Positions 28,599 through 38,219 of a stretch of 62,337 bases of DNA are shown in pieces. Both the position numbers and the translations under genes were made by a program. Below the pieces are notes generated by a model that saw nothing but the letters and a program-made list of their open reading frames with translations, made no database searches and was not told where the DNA came from. This DNA is from Hyphomicrobiales bacterium (GTDB lineage Bacteria; Pseudomonadota; Alphaproteobacteria; Rhizobiales; Rhizobiaceae): contig JAFKJW010000057.1 in the NCBI GenBank assembly GCA_017305925.1, positions 1-62,337 of the forward strand, written 5' to 3'. The first letter of the stretch is position 1, and every line of letters starts with the position of its first letter.

Positions 28599-29645
28599 CT
28601 AGCCCGGCGGGCGATCGCGGGGCAGGGGGACGCCGATGTCGGGCGTCGGAGCGAATGCGTTGATCCCCATGCTTTCCGGAGTCGCGGCTGCGGGCGCGGC
28701 GTCCGTGTCCGCATCGGGAAGGACGGTGGCGACGGCGGTATTGCCGGTCTCGCCCGGGGCGGGCAGGGCGAGCACCGCCCTGCATTCCTTCGGCAGGGCC
28801 TTCAGCGTCATCACGTCGCGTGCCTTGGGGGCGTCGGGGTTCTTGGCTGGCCGCCACGGCTCGGCGGTGAACCACCAGGCCAGTGCCTTGCCGTCGCATC
28901 CGTCGCCGGGCGGCGGCGCGGCCTGCTCCTTGCAGAGTGGCGAGCCCGGCTGGCAGCCGATGCGGACGTGGAAATGCTCGTCATGGCCCCAGAAGGGGCG
29001 CACCTTGCGCAGCCACGAGCGGTCGCCGGTGACGGTTTCGCAGAGCTTTTTCTTGATCCCCGGATGGACGAGGATACGCTCGACCTCGGGATAGCTGGCG
29101 GCGCGGCGCAGGAGGCGCATCCGGCTGTCGGTCCAGACCTTGTCGTTGACGGTCAGGCCGCCGCGCTTGATCATCGACACCTGCTTGATCGTCTCGCGCT
29201 CCGATATGGAGAGCCTGCGGTTCGGCATCGGGGTGAACCAGATGTCGACGTCGAGGCCGATCTGATGCGAGGCATGGCCGTCGCGCATCGGACCGCCGCG
29301 CGGCTGCGAGATGTCGCCGACCATCAGCCCCGGCCAGCCGTCCTTGGCGGCGGCGTCGCGGGCGAGCTTCTCGATCATGTTGATCGTGACGGGAAGCCCC
29401 CAGTGCCGGTTGCGCGAAAGGCGCATGGACTGCCAGTTCGCGCCGTCGTCGGGAAGCTCGACACCGCCGACGAAGCAGCCCTTGCTGTAAAAGCCGATGG
29501 ATTGCGGCCGGGCGGCAACCGCGGGAAGCTTCATGCTGCCGAACAGATTCTTGGCGAGCTCTTCCGCGTGAAGAGACCCGGAAAGCGGGACGCCGAGCGC
29601 CAGGGACGCCGCCACCGCCGTCGCAAACCGTAGGATCGACCGCAT
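28599..29645 (-). CDS. mepA: Penicillin-insensitive murein endopeptidase MepA
   Basis: LAS-type zinc endopeptidase cutting D-Ala-mDAP cross-links in periplasmic peptidoglycan. 348 residues. The signal peptide MRSILRFATAVAASLALGVP is followed by SGSLHAEE. Metal ligands are in GHASHQIGLDVDIWF and GHDEHFHVRIGC. The mature core ends near residue 270; the proline-rich C-terminal tail (PGETGNTAVATVLPDADTDA) is an extension of unknown role. Cysteine pairs support a disulfide-bonded periplasmic protein. Confidence 0.93.
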   Translation of the reverse strand: MRSILRFATAVAASLALGVPLSGSLHAEELAKNLFGSMKLPAVAARPQSIGFYSKGCFVGGVELPDDGANWQSMRLSRNRHWGLPVTINMIEKLARDAAAKDGWPGLMVGDISQPRGGPMRDGHASHQIGLDVDIWFTPMPNRRLSISERETIKQVSMIKRGGLTVNDKVWTDSRMRLLRRAASYPEVERILVHPGIKKKLCETVTGDRSWLRKVRPFWGHDEHFHVRIGCQPGSPLCKEQAAPPPGDGCDGKALAWWFTAEPWRPAKNPDAPKARDVMTLKALPKECRAVLALPAPGETGNTAVATVLPDADTDAAPAAATPESMGINAFAPTPDIGVPLPRDRPPG

Positions 29646-29734
29646 TCGACCACCTCGTCCTGTCACGCCGCCCGCCCGGCGGCCGGACCTTGCGCCGCCG
29701 TGGTTAGCGAAGGGTAAACGCCTCGCCCGCCGCG

Positions 29735-30599
29735 TCAGTCGCGCATCATGCTGCGCGCCGGACTGGATTCCGACGCACGCCAGTCGCCGTCGCGCCACAG
29801 CGCCGACAGCGCGGCCCGGTAGTCGGGAAACTGGAAGGAGTATCCGGCCTTTTTGATGGCGGCGTTCGAGACGCGCTTGTTCTCGCCATAGAAGGACCGC
29901 GCCATGGGCGACAATGCGGCGGTTTCGAAATCCTCCTCGGGCGGGGCGGCCATGCCCATCAGCCCGGCCGCATGGGCGACCACGTCCTGCGGCGGCGCCG
30001 GCAGGTCGTCGGTGACGTTGTAGATTCCGCCCAGGCGACGCTTCGACAGCAGAAGCAGCGCGCCCGCTATGTCCGCCACATGGATCCGGTTGAAGACCTG
30101 TCCCGCCTTCACCAGCCGCTTGGCGGTTCCGTTCTCGAGGTTGACGAAGGCGTTGCGGCCCGGCCCGTATATGCCCGAAAGCCTCAGGACGGCGAGCGGA
30201 GCGCCGGCGCGCCCCGCCGCATTTCGAGACGGGCCGGCACGGCGTGGCTTCGTCGACCCATGCGCCGCCATGGTCCCCGTAGACCCCGACCGTCGACAGG
30301 TAGCCGATCCACTCCAGCGCGGGCATGGCGGACCGCAGGTCGGGAAAAGCCCGGAGCACGGGATCGCCCGCCTCTCCGGGCGCGATGGAGACGATGAGAT
30401 GCGTGGCCGTCCGCAAGGCGTCCCGCACGGCATCGGAGACCGCCGCCCCGTCGAAGACGAACGGCTCGATGCCAGCGGCCCGCAGCACCGGAAACTTTTC
30501 GGCCGTCCGGGTCGTTCCGAAAATCCGTGCCGCTTCCGCCCCCGCTGCCCCGGCGAAGGCACGCGCGGAATAGCCCGCGCCGAAGATGAAGGGAATCAT
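29735..30599 (-). pseudogene. NAD-dependent epimerase/dehydratase, frame-disrupted
   Basis: The N-terminal half starts at 30599 with the Rossmann motif MIPFIFGAGYSARAFAG and runs to YLSTVGVYGDHGGAWVDEAT. The C-terminal half, LRLSGIYGPGRNAFVN through NVTDDLPAPPQ to the stop at 29735, is in another frame. The frames meet near 30225. About 15-20 residues normally found between VDE-x-TPxRPxS and the LRL-x-GIYG block are missing, so the lesion is a short deletion plus frameshift. Substrate unknown; relatives are annotated as SDR-type nucleotide-sugar or YeeZ-like proteins. It could be real decay or an assembly gap. Confidence 0.75.
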
Positions 30600-30648
30600 G
30601 CCGTCGACCTCATGCGGCAATCGTATCCGCGGCCTGCGAAAGGACCAC

Positions 30649-31809
30649 TCAATTTTGAGCGATATCCGCCCCGGCGAACCGCCATTCCGCGGCGACCTCC
30701 GGATCGCTCTCCGATATCTCCGCAGCCAAGGCCCGGAATTGCGCGGGATCGAGCAGCCGGCCGAGCGCCCAGACGGCCGCGCCGCGCACCAGCGGCGAGG
30801 GATCGGCGAGATGGCCCCGGCACGCCTCCGCAAGGCCGCCGTTCCCTGAATTCCCGGCCGCGACCAGCACGTTGCGCAGGAAGCGGTCGCGGCCGATGCG
30901 CTTGACCGGGGAGCCTGAGAAGCGTTGCCGGAACGCGGCGTCGTCGAGCTTGATCAGCTCGGCCAGCGGCGGCGCCTTGAGGTCGTCGCGGGCGGCGAGC
31001 TTGGCCTCGGAAGCGGATTGCGCGAACTTGTTCCATGGGCAGGCGGCGAGGCAGTCGTCGCATCCATAGATACGGTTGCCGATCGCGGCGCGGAATTCGC
31101 GCGGGATCGGCCCCTTGTTCTCGATCGTCATGTAGGAGATGCAGCGCCGGGCGTCGAGCCGGTAGGGCGCCGGAAAGGCGTCGGTCGGGCAGGCGTCGAG
31201 GCAGGCGCGGCACGATCCGCAACGGTCGGTCTCCGGTGTGTCCGGCGTAATCTCGGCGTCGGTGAAGATCGAGCCGAGGAACAGCCAGGAGCCGAACTCC
31301 CGGCTGACGAGGTTGGTGTGCTTGCCCTGCCAGCCGATGCCGGCCGCCTCCGCAAGCGGCTTTTCCATGACCGGCGCGGTGTCGACGAAGACCTTGACGT
31401 CGCCGCGCGTGCGGGTCGCGATCTTGCCGGCGATCTCCTTCAGCCGCCCCTTGACGACATCGTGGTAGTCGCGGTTCCGGGCGTAGACGGATATGGCGCC
31501 CCGGTCCCGGCGGCCGAGCAACTCGCGGGGATCGCTGTCCGGCCCGTAATTCATCGCCAGCATCACGATGGAACGGACTTCGGGCCATAGCGAGCGCGGA
31601 TCGCCGCGCCGCTCGAACGTTTCCGCCATCCACCCCATGGAGCCGTGCATGCCGTCGGAGATGAAACGCTCCAGCCGCCCGCGCGCCTGAGGGATGGCAT
31701 CGGGAGAGGTGATCGCCATCGCCGCGAACCCGGCCCTTTCCGCCTCGCGCGCGATCAGCGCGCGCAGGGCTTCCGGCTTCGCCGCCGCCTCAGAAGTCGA
31801 GATCCGCAT
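30649..31809 (-). CDS. queG: Epoxyqueuosine reductase QueG
   Basis: Cobalamin- and [4Fe-4S]-dependent last step of queuosine synthesis in tRNA. 386 residues. Two ferredoxin-type clusters: [16 protein letters not shown], and CISYMTIE with [11 protein letters not shown]. The C-terminal HEAT-like part contains [14 protein letters not shown]. The N-terminal block [17 protein letters not shown] is typical. It overlaps the end of the downstream GST reading by 20 bp on the same strand. Confidence 0.95.
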   Translation of the reverse strand: MRISTSEAAAKPEALRALIAREAERAGFAAMAITSPDAIPQARGRLERFISDGMHGSMGWMAETFERRGDPRSLWPEVRSIVMLAMNYGPDSDPRELLGRRDRGAISVYARNRDYHDVVKGRLKEIAGKIATRTRGDVKVFVDTAPVMEKPLAEAAGIGWQGKHTNLVSREFGSWLFLGSIFTDAEITPDTPETDRCGSCRACLDACPTDAFPAPYRLDARRCISYMTIENKGPIPREFRAAIGNRIYGCDDCLAACPWNKFAQSASEAKLAARDDLKAPPLAELIKLDDAAFRQRFSGSPVKRIGRDRFLRNVLVAAGNSGNGGLAEACRGHLADPSPLVRGAAVWALGRLLDPAQFRALAAEISESDPEVAAEWRFAGADIAQN

Positions 31810-32482
31810 AATGGGCTGCCGGGGCGAGGCCGCGCACGCGGTCTGCGAGGAGCGGCCTGAATGAAGGGCGGGACTTCATGCGCGCATACCAGTCCCGCGC
31901 CGCGGAATAGTCCTGCCAGCCGATCTCGCCCAGATAGTCGAGGACGGAAATCGCGCCCGCCGCCGCGAGATCCGCGTAGGTGATGCGCGGCCCGGCCAGC
32001 CAGTTGCGCGTGCCCGCCAGCCAGTTCGTGTATTTCATGTGCTGCTTGACGTTGGCGCGCGCCGTGCGGATGGCCGCGGCGTTCGGCGCGCCGCCGCCGG
32101 CCTCGCTCGGCATGTCCGGCTTCAACACCCGCTCGCGGACGATATGGCGCGTCACCTCGCCCTCGGTCTTGGTCAGGTACCAGTCGCAGATGCGCCTGAT
32201 CTCGGCCCGCTCGAAGGGATCGTCGGCGAACAGGCGCTTGTCGCGCTTGATCACGCCGCGCGTCTCGTCGAGGAATTCGGAGATCACCGTGGCCCCGACG
32301 ATCGGCACGTCGCCTTCCGCCAAAAGCACGGGCAGCGTGGCGGCGGGATTGATCGCCAGGAATTCCTTGCGGCGCGTCCAGGGCTTTTCCTCGATCAGCG
32401 CCAGCTCTTCCCCGTACTCGCCGAAAACCAGGCGGACGAAGCGGCACGCGGCGAACATCGGGTGATGGAAAAGCGTAAGCAT
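31790..32482 (-). CDS. Glutathione S-transferase family protein
   Basis: 230 residues. The N-terminal thioredoxin-like domain starts [20 protein letters not shown]; the glutathione site includes [10 protein letters not shown] and the SE-like pair in [11 protein letters not shown]. The C-terminal helical domain contains [20 protein letters not shown]. Detoxification or another glutathione-linked role; substrate unknown. This GST-queG adjacency is common in Rhizobiales as far as I recall. Divergent from uppP. Confidence 0.9.
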   Translation of the reverse strand: MLTLFHHPMFAACRFVRLVFGEYGEELALIEEKPWTRRKEFLAINPAATLPVLLAEGDVPIVGATVISEFLDETRGVIKRDKRLFADDPFERAEIRRICDWYLTKTEGEVTRHIVRERVLKPDMPSEAGGGAPNAAAIRTARANVKQHMKYTNWLAGTRNWLAGPRITYADLAAAGAISVLDYLGEIGWQDYSAARDWYARMKSRPSFRPLLADRVRGLAPAAHYADLDF

Positions 32483-32635
32483 GGTCCCGCAATGATTGAA
32501 GTCGGCTCTGGCAGAATCACGGCCACGCCTGTAACCCTTGCGCCGCCCCGATTCCCCCGGCGGCGAGAGCCTGACCTATAGGGTGAGTTCGGCTCCCTGA
32601 CAAGCAAAGCCCGCCCAAGCCTGCCCGGTGATCGC

Positions 32636-33442
32636 ATGGACATCATGACCCTCGTCGAAGCCCTGCTGCTCGGCATGCTGGAGGGGCTGACCGAGTTCCT
32701 GCCCGTCTCGTCGACGGGGCATATCCTTCTGGCGGGGCACTTCCTGGGCTTCGAGTCGACCGGCAAGGCCTTCGAGGTGCTCATCCAGCTCGGCGCCATC
32801 CTGGCGGTCCTGGGCGTCTTCGCGCGCCGCCTCTGGAACATTTTCGTCAAGCTGCCGACCAGCCGGCGCTCCAAGCGCTTCGTGCTCGGCGTGCTCATCG
32901 CCTTCCTGCCCGCGGCGGTCATCGGTGCCCTGGCGCACGACTTCATCAAGACGGTGCTTTTCGAGACGCCCAAGCTCATCTGCGTCATGCTGATTCTCGG
33001 CGGCGTCGTGCTCCTGGTCGTCGACCGGATGGAGCTGCCGCAGCGCTATCGCGACGTCAAGGAATTCCCCTTCGTCACCTATCTCGGAATAGGGCTCTTC
33101 CAGTGCCTGGCGATGATCCCGGGCACGTCGCGCTCGGGCGCCACCATCGTCGGCGCCATGCTGATGGGCGTGGAGAAGCGTGCCGCCGCGGAATTCTCCT
33201 TCTTCCTGGCCATGCCGACCATGGCCGGCGCCTTCGCCTACGACCTCTACAAGAACCGCGACGTGCTGTCGGCCGCCGACCTGCCGGTCATCGGCATCGG
33301 TTTTCTCGCCGCCTTCGTCGTGGCTGTGATCGTCGTGCGCTATCTTCTCGACTATGTCTCGCGCCACGGCTACGCGCTGTTCGGCTGGTGGCGCCTGATC
33401 GTCGGCGGGGTGGGCCTCGCCGCGCTGTTCATCTGGGGCTGA
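32636..33442 (+). CDS. uppP: Undecaprenyl-diphosphatase (BacA type)
   Basis: Recycles undecaprenyl pyrophosphate to the monophosphate carrier used for peptidoglycan and polysaccharide synthesis. 268 residues, polytopic. The catalytic region [17 protein letters not shown] is at residues 16-32, and the second motif [17 protein letters not shown] is intact. It stands at the edge of the polysaccharide locus, whose lipid carrier it could recycle. Convergent with the lyase gene, overlapping it by 14 bp. Confidence 0.95.
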   Translation: MDIMTLVEALLLGMLEGLTEFLPVSSTGHILLAGHFLGFESTGKAFEVLIQLGAILAVLGVFARRLWNIFVKLPTSRRSKRFVLGVLIAFLPAAVIGALAHDFIKTVLFETPKLICVMLILGGVVLLVVDRMELPQRYRDVKEFPFVTYLGIGLFQCLAMIPGTSRSGATIVGAMLMGVEKRAAAEFSFFLAMPTMAGAFAYDLYKNRDVLSAADLPVIGIGFLAAFVVAVIVVRYLLDYVSRHGYALFGWWRLIVGGVGLAALFIWG

Positions 33443-34394
33443 TGTCACCGGGGCAGGCGTCGCCCAGCACGTCCCGGCAGTCGGGAGAGCGGCGGAAATC
33501 GTCGTAATAGAGCGTCCACTCGCCGGCATGCGCGGCCCGGTAGGGACCGAATTTGAAATACTGGTTCTCGCCGAGCCCGGCATCGGCATGGCCGATGCGT
33601 CCAGTGACGGTGACGACCGGCTTGCCGTTGGCATAAAGCTCGATCCGGCCGGAGCCGTCCGGACCCGGCTGCGTGTAGACGGCAAAATCGATCCAGCCCG
33701 AATCGGGAGGCGGTATGCGGTTGCCGTGATCGACGACGCGAATCTGGTCCGTGCAGGATGTGTAGATGGTGTTGTCCTCGGCCGTCCAGTTGGCGTCGAC
33801 GGCGACGAGCGCGCGCATCTGGCGGCTGTCGGGCCGCAGCCACACCGGGGTGCCCCCGGCGCAATCCTTCGATCCTCCGGACGCGCCGCCTGCCGGGGCG
33901 ACGTAGTTCGTCTCGACCGTTGCGAAGAGCTTGCCGTTCCTCAGGCGCAGCGCCAGAAAGGGACTGAAGTCGCCCTTTGCGCCGGGATCGATCTCGCGCT
34001 TCCACTGCGCGATCAGGTAGCGGTGGTCGTCGGCCGGGATCGGCTCCGCGAACTTCACGGCAAATCCGTACCACACCCCTTGCGTGTAGGGCACGCGCAG
34101 GTCCGTCTTCTCCCAGATCTCGGCCCGCTCGCTGCACCCTTTCTTGCCCGGGGGACAGAGCGGCCGGACCGAAAGCTTCAGTGCGCCGGCGCCGGTCCGC
34201 ACGACCGCGCTCTGGAACTCGACCGTCCCCGCGCTCTGCTCGAAATTCTCCCTGTAGTAGAGGCCGCCTTCGGGCGAGAAGCCGGGGCCGTCGAAACCGT
34301 CGCGCAGGACTTTCGATCCGCCCCCGGCGGCCGCAGCGGACGCGGACAGGGCGGCAGCGGCCAGCGCCAGCGAGGTCAGGGATCTCATTGCCAT
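33429..34394 (-). CDS. Secreted polysaccharide lyase-like protein
   Basis: 321 residues. The signal peptide is [20 protein letters not shown], with cleavage in the Ala run before GGGSK. The mature part has the jelly-roll pattern of heparin-lyase-I-like proteins: [51 protein letters not shown] with [10 protein letters not shown], and a C-terminal [10 protein letters not shown]. Several Cys pairs suit a periplasmic or secreted protein. It probably trims an acidic glycan; the substrate may be the locus's own uronic-acid polymer, which is inference from the neighbouring dehydrogenase. Confidence 0.75.
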   Translation of the reverse strand: MAMRSLTSLALAAAALSASAAAAGGGSKVLRDGFDGPGFSPEGGLYYRENFEQSAGTVEFQSAVVRTGAGALKLSVRPLCPPGKKGCSERAEIWEKTDLRVPYTQGVWYGFAVKFAEPIPADDHRYLIAQWKREIDPGAKGDFSPFLALRLRNGKLFATVETNYVAPAGGASGGSKDCAGGTPVWLRPDSRQMRALVAVDANWTAEDNTIYTSCTDQIRVVDHGNRIPPPDSGWIDFAVYTQPGPDGSGRIELYANGKPVVTVTGRIGHADAGLGENQYFKFGPYRAAHAGEWTLYYDDFRRSPDCRDVLGDACPGDISPR

Positions 34395-34450
34395 TGTTGC
34401 AGCCCGCCCATATCCGTCGCGAATGGCGTCTCCGCCCCGCCTCCCTGCCT

Positions 34451-35794
34451 TCAGGCCTTGACGATGTGCGGCCCGTCGATGCCGCGCCGGCCGAGGGCAT
34501 TGCGCGTATCGACGACCAGCCGCGCCTCGCGGCCGATCAGCGGATAGTCGACCTGGTCGTGGTCGGTGGCGATCAGAACCGCGTCGAAGCCCTTCAGAGC
34601 ATCCGTGTCGATTGCGTGCGAGCGCCTCCCCTGCAGGGGGCGATGCTCCCGCGTGGGAGGGATCACCGCGACGAAGGGATCGTGGAACTCCGCCGCGCCG
34701 CCCCGCTCCTCGATCAGCTCGATCAGCCGCAGCGACGGGCTCTCGCGGATGTCGGGCACGTTCTTCTTGTAGGCGAGGCCCGATACGAGGATGCGCGAAC
34801 GGCTGAGCGCCTTGCCGGCGAGCCGGTCGAGCGCATCCGCCAGACGGGACACCACGTGGCGCGGCATGGCCGAATTGATCTCGCCGGCCAGCTCGATGAA
34901 GCGGGTCGGCATCTCGAACTCGCGAGCCTTCCAGGTGAGATAGAACGGGTCGATCGGCACGCAATGCCCGCCCAGCCCCGGCCCCGGGTAGAACGGCATA
35001 TAGCCGAAGGGCTTGCTCTTGGCCGCCTCGATCACTTCCCAGATATCGATGCCCATCGCCTCGTAGACCAGCTTCAGCTCGTTCACGAGGGCGATGTTGA
35101 CCGAGCGGAAGATGTTTTCGGTAAGCTTCACGGCCTCGGCCGTCGCCGTCGAGGAAACGGGCACCAGCCTGTCCACGACGGCGCCGTAGAGCGCCTGCAT
35201 GAGGCGAGAGGCTTGCGCGCCGTCGCCGGCGACGACCTTCGGGATGGTCGAGACATGGAAATCGCGATTGCCCGGGTCTTCCCGCTCCGGCGAGAAACCG
35301 ACGAAGAAGTCCGTCCCGCAGACCAGCCGGGTTCCCTCGAGGATCGGCCGGACGACGCCGTCCGTGGTCCCGGGGTAGGTCGTCGATTCCAGCACGACCA
35401 GCTGGCCCGGGCGCAGATGTGCCGCGATGCAACGGGCCGTGGTCTCGATGAAGGTCAAATCCGGTTCGCGATGGCGGGTCAGGGGCGTCGGCACGCAGAT
35501 CACGATCGTGTCGCAGCCGGAAAGCTCGGAAAAATCCGCCGACGCCCGGAAGCGCCCGGCTTCCCTCGCCCCGGCGAGGGCCGCGTCCGGGACGGATTCG
35601 ATATAGGAGCGGCCCTCGTTCAGCCTGTCGACCTTGTCGGGATCGATGTCGAAGCCGATCACCGCGAAACCTGCGGCCGCGATGGCCACGGCGAGCGGCA
35701 GGCCGACATATCCCAGCCCGATGACTCCGGCGACGGCGCTGCGCGCCTCGATTCGGGCGAGAAGGGTCTCGAAGGAAGTCGAAGTGGAGTCCAA
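34451..35794 (-). CDS. UDP-sugar 6-dehydrogenase (WbpA/UDP-GlcNAc dehydrogenase type)
   Basis: NAD-dependent two-step oxidation of a UDP-hexose to a uronic acid. 447 residues. The NAD motif VIGLGYVGLPLAVAIAAAGF is at the N-terminus. Catalytic elements are VSSTATAEAVKLTENIFRSV and the Cys in GPGLGGHCVPIDPF; the C-terminal block is GLAYKKNVPDIRESPSL. No ATG fits the homologous start, so I propose TTG at 35794. Substrate preference (UDP-Glc, UDP-GlcNAc or UDP-ManNAc) is not determined. It supplies a uronic acid precursor for the polysaccharide locus. Confidence 0.88.
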   Translation of the reverse strand: MDSTSTSFETLLARIEARSAVAGVIGLGYVGLPLAVAIAAAGFAVIGFDIDPDKVDRLNEGRSYIESVPDAALAGAREAGRFRASADFSELSGCDTIVICVPTPLTRHREPDLTFIETTARCIAAHLRPGQLVVLESTTYPGTTDGVVRPILEGTRLVCGTDFFVGFSPEREDPGNRDFHVSTIPKVVAGDGAQASRLMQALYGAVVDRLVPVSSTATAEAVKLTENIFRSVNIALVNELKLVYEAMGIDIWEVIEAAKSKPFGYMPFYPGPGLGGHCVPIDPFYLTWKAREFEMPTRFIELAGEINSAMPRHVVSRLADALDRLAGKALSRSRILVSGLAYKKNVPDIRESPSLRLIELIEERGGAAEFHDPFVAVIPPTREHRPLQGRRSHAIDTDALKGFDAVLIATDHDQVDYPLIGREARLVVDTRNALGRRGIDGPHIVKA

Positions 35795-35891
35795 TGGACC
35801 GGCCGGAAAAGGATTGGAGGGGAGGCGGCGTGCGATGGCCAATATGGGTCGCGGACGGCCGGGTTGAAAGAGGGAATGTTGTCGGGCGGCC

Positions 35892-37046
35892 TTACGCTGC
35901 GGGTTGCCCCTTGAGCATGGCCGCCGCCACGGCATAGCCGCCCGACGCGCCGTCGATGAAATGCACATGGTCGCGCTGCATCGGCGTGGCGACCATGCAG
36001 GTCATGAGCGCGGAGTTCTGGCGATGCATGCCGAAACGGCAGACGCCTTCCCGCTCGGCCTGCTTCAGCCGTGCCTCGATGCGGTCCGCGACGGAACGGT
36101 CGACGTCGATCGTCATCTTCAGGCCGTCGTCGAATTTGCGGAAGTCGGAATTGTCCGCGACGTCCCGCTTGTAGACCCTGGGATCGAACGGTCCGATCTT
36201 CAGGCCGAGCCTGCCGGTGACCGCCACCATCCACATCTGGGCCAGGACGAGGATCTTGCGCCGGAGGCGCCTGCCTTTCGGCGCGACCGCCTTCGCTTCC
36301 GCGTCCAGGCCGGCGGGGATGAAGCCGGATTCCGGCCCGTTCGGGGGCACCGGGTGTCCGCCGCGCTCCTCTCGCCCGGCCAGCTCCACGATCTCGCCGA
36401 CGAGCCTGTCGAAGGCGCCGGGATCGCCTCCCTCGGCCGGAACGGCGATGATCGAGACGATCTCGCCATGGCGGGACTCCATCGGATTCCAGCGGCAGGA
36501 AAGTCCCGAAAGATCGGGCCGCGTACCGGGCGCCGCCGCCGCGACGCCGTAGCGTCCCGCCTTCATCTGCGCCTCGGCCCAGCTTGCACCGCCGCCCGCG
36601 AACATCGCGTAGGAAACATGGTCGGAAACGCGGAATCGGGCGACGCGGACATCCAGGCGGGCAAGGCGGATCTCCGAGACGGGTACGATTGCCGTGCGCA
36701 TATCGAGGCCGAGTTCCTCGCCGGTCCAAGTCCTCACCGTGGCGAGCGCGGCGCGGACCGCGTCCACCAGCGGCAACGGAAAGGCGACCATGGCGCCGTC
36801 TCCCCCGAAGACGAAGGGCAGGTCGCGCCGTCCGGTGCCGTTCAGGACGGCCGAGATCATGCTGGCGCCCGCCATGTTGACCGACTTGTAGCGGCCTTGC
36901 CGGATCGCCCTCGTGGAATCCACGATGTCGGCGATAGCCAGCGCCCAGTCATCGGGCAGGGGGCGATAGTTCGAGGCCTCCGTGACGCCCTCGAACGCGG
37001 TGAAGACCGGCAGGGAGTCGAAGAAGCTCGGCGCGTCTTCATTCAT
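35892..37046 (-). CDS. DUF3095 protein with class III nucleotidyl-cyclase-like signatures
   Basis: 384 residues from the ATG at 37046 (other in-frame ATGs at 37058, 37067 and 37076). The N-terminal half resembles a class III cyclase: ALAIADIVDST at residues 36-46 has the spacing of the metal-binding block (Asp40, Asp43), and FVFGGDGAMVAFP (79-91) matches the second Asp block (Asp83). The C-terminal half (IDVDRSVADRIEARL, then CRFGMHRQNSALMTCMV) looks like a separate sensor domain. Cyclic-nucleotide synthesis is inferred, not established for DUF3095. It is divergent from the glycosyltransferase at 37128 and 3 kb from a cyclic-nucleotide-binding protein. Confidence 0.75.
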   Translation of the reverse strand: MNEDAPSFFDSLPVFTAFEGVTEASNYRPLPDDWALAIADIVDSTRAIRQGRYKSVNMAGASMISAVLNGTGRRDLPFVFGGDGAMVAFPLPLVDAVRAALATVRTWTGEELGLDMRTAIVPVSEIRLARLDVRVARFRVSDHVSYAMFAGGGASWAEAQMKAGRYGVAAAAPGTRPDLSGLSCRWNPMESRHGEIVSIIAVPAEGGDPGAFDRLVGEIVELAGREERGGHPVPPNGPESGFIPAGLDAEAKAVAPKGRRLRRKILVLAQMWMVAVTGRLGLKIGPFDPRVYKRDVADNSDFRKFDDGLKMTIDVDRSVADRIEARLKQAEREGVCRFGMHRQNSALMTCMVATPMQRDHVHFIDGASGGYAVAAAMLKGQPAA

Positions 37047-37127
37047 GTCCCCCTGCATATCACGCATGACGGTCATGGCGCCAACCCGATTTGACTCAGC
37101 TGCGCTTTGCCCCGATAGCTTCGCGCG

Positions 37128-38219
37128 ATGCGGATCGCCTTTTATGCGCCCCTCAAAACACCGGATCATCCCGTCGTCTCAGGCGATCGCGAGATGGCGC
37201 GGCTCCTGATGCGTGCCCTGCGGCTCGCCGGCCATGCGGTCGACCTCGTCTCGGATCTGCGCGCCTATCTCCGCGACAATGACGAAGGCCTCCTGGCCGA
37301 TCTGCTGGCCGCCGCCGCTGCCGAGACGCAAAGGCTCGGCCGCGCATTCGCCGCCTCGCCGCCGCCGGATATCTGGTTTACCTATCACCCTTACTACAAG
37401 TCTCCGGACCTCCTCGGACCGTTTCTTTGCGCGCGGCTCGGCATCCCTTACGTTACCGCCGAGTCCTCGTGGTCGGCGCGGCGCGGCGGCGGCGCATGGG
37501 GCGAGGCGCAGAAGCGCGTTGCCGAGGCCGCCGGCATGGCGGCAGTCAATGTGTGCTTCACCCGGCGCGACGCCGCAGGGCTTCGCGAGGGCGTTCCGGG
37601 CGCACGGATCGGGATGCTGGCGCCCTTCATCGACACGGCGGCGTTCCGCGCGGCCGACACCGGGCGCGACGCCGCGCGGCTGATCTGCGTGGCCATGATG
37701 CGCCCCGGCGACAAGCTCGCGAGCTATCGCATGCTGGCTCAGGCGTTGGCCAATCTTCGAGGGCGACCATGGTCCCTCTCGATCGTCGGCGACGGACCGT
37801 GCCGCGCCGAGGTGGAGGCTCTTTTCAGGCCCTTCGGCCCGGATCGCGTCACCATGCACGGGCAGATGGACAAGGCTGGTATCGCGGCCCTGCTGGCTTC
37901 CGCGTCGATCTATGTCTGGCCGGGATGCGGCGAGGCGTTCGGCCTCGCCTATCTGGAGGCCCAGGCCGCCGGGCTGCCGGTGGTCGCCCAGGCGACGGCC
38001 GGCGTGCCGGAGGTCGTGCGGGACGGGCGGACGGGCATCCTGGTTCCGGAAGGCGACGTCGAAGCCTTCGCCGCGGCGATCGCACGGCTGCTGGACGACG
38101 ATGCGGAACGGCGGAAGCTCGCGATCAATGCGTCTGCGGCGGTCGAGGCCGGTCATTCCCTCTCCGCGGCCGCGGCGGGCCTTGCAGCACTTCTTCCCCA
38201 GCCGGCCGCCGTCCGATGA
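37128..38219 (+). CDS. Glycosyltransferase, GT4 family (GT-B fold)
   Basis: 363 residues. The N-terminal half starts MRIAFYAPLKTPDHPVVSGD, a GT4 acceptor-side loop. The C-terminal donor domain contains LSIVGDGPCR, the block GEAFGLAYLEAQAAGLPVVA with the EX7E pair (E...E), and GVPEVVRDGRTGILVPEGD. It transfers a sugar from a nucleotide donor, probably to a lipid-linked glycan; specificity unknown. The stop overlaps the next gene as ATGA. Confidence 0.88.
   Translation: MRIAFYAPLKTPDHPVVSGDREMARLLMRALRLAGHAVDLVSDLRAYLRDNDEGLLADLLAAAAAETQRLGRAFAASPPPDIWFTYHPYYKSPDLLGPFLCARLGIPYVTAESSWSARRGGGAWGEAQKRVAEAAGMAAVNVCFTRRDAAGLREGVPGARIGMLAPFIDTAAFRAADTGRDAARLICVAMMRPGDKLASYRMLAQALANLRGRPWSLSIVGDGPCRAEVEALFRPFGPDRVTMHGQMDKAGIAALLASASIYVWPGCGEAFGLAYLEAQAAGLPVVAQATAGVPEVVRDGRTGILVPEGDVEAFAAAIARLLDDDAERRKLAINASAAVEAGHSLSAAAAGLAALLPQPAAVR

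Noticed and set aside
28599-30833. One 744-codon minus-strand reading spanning mepA and the epimerase
   Set aside because: It joins mepA, which has its own signal peptide and start at 29645, to the N-terminal half of the broken epimerase; not a natural fusion.
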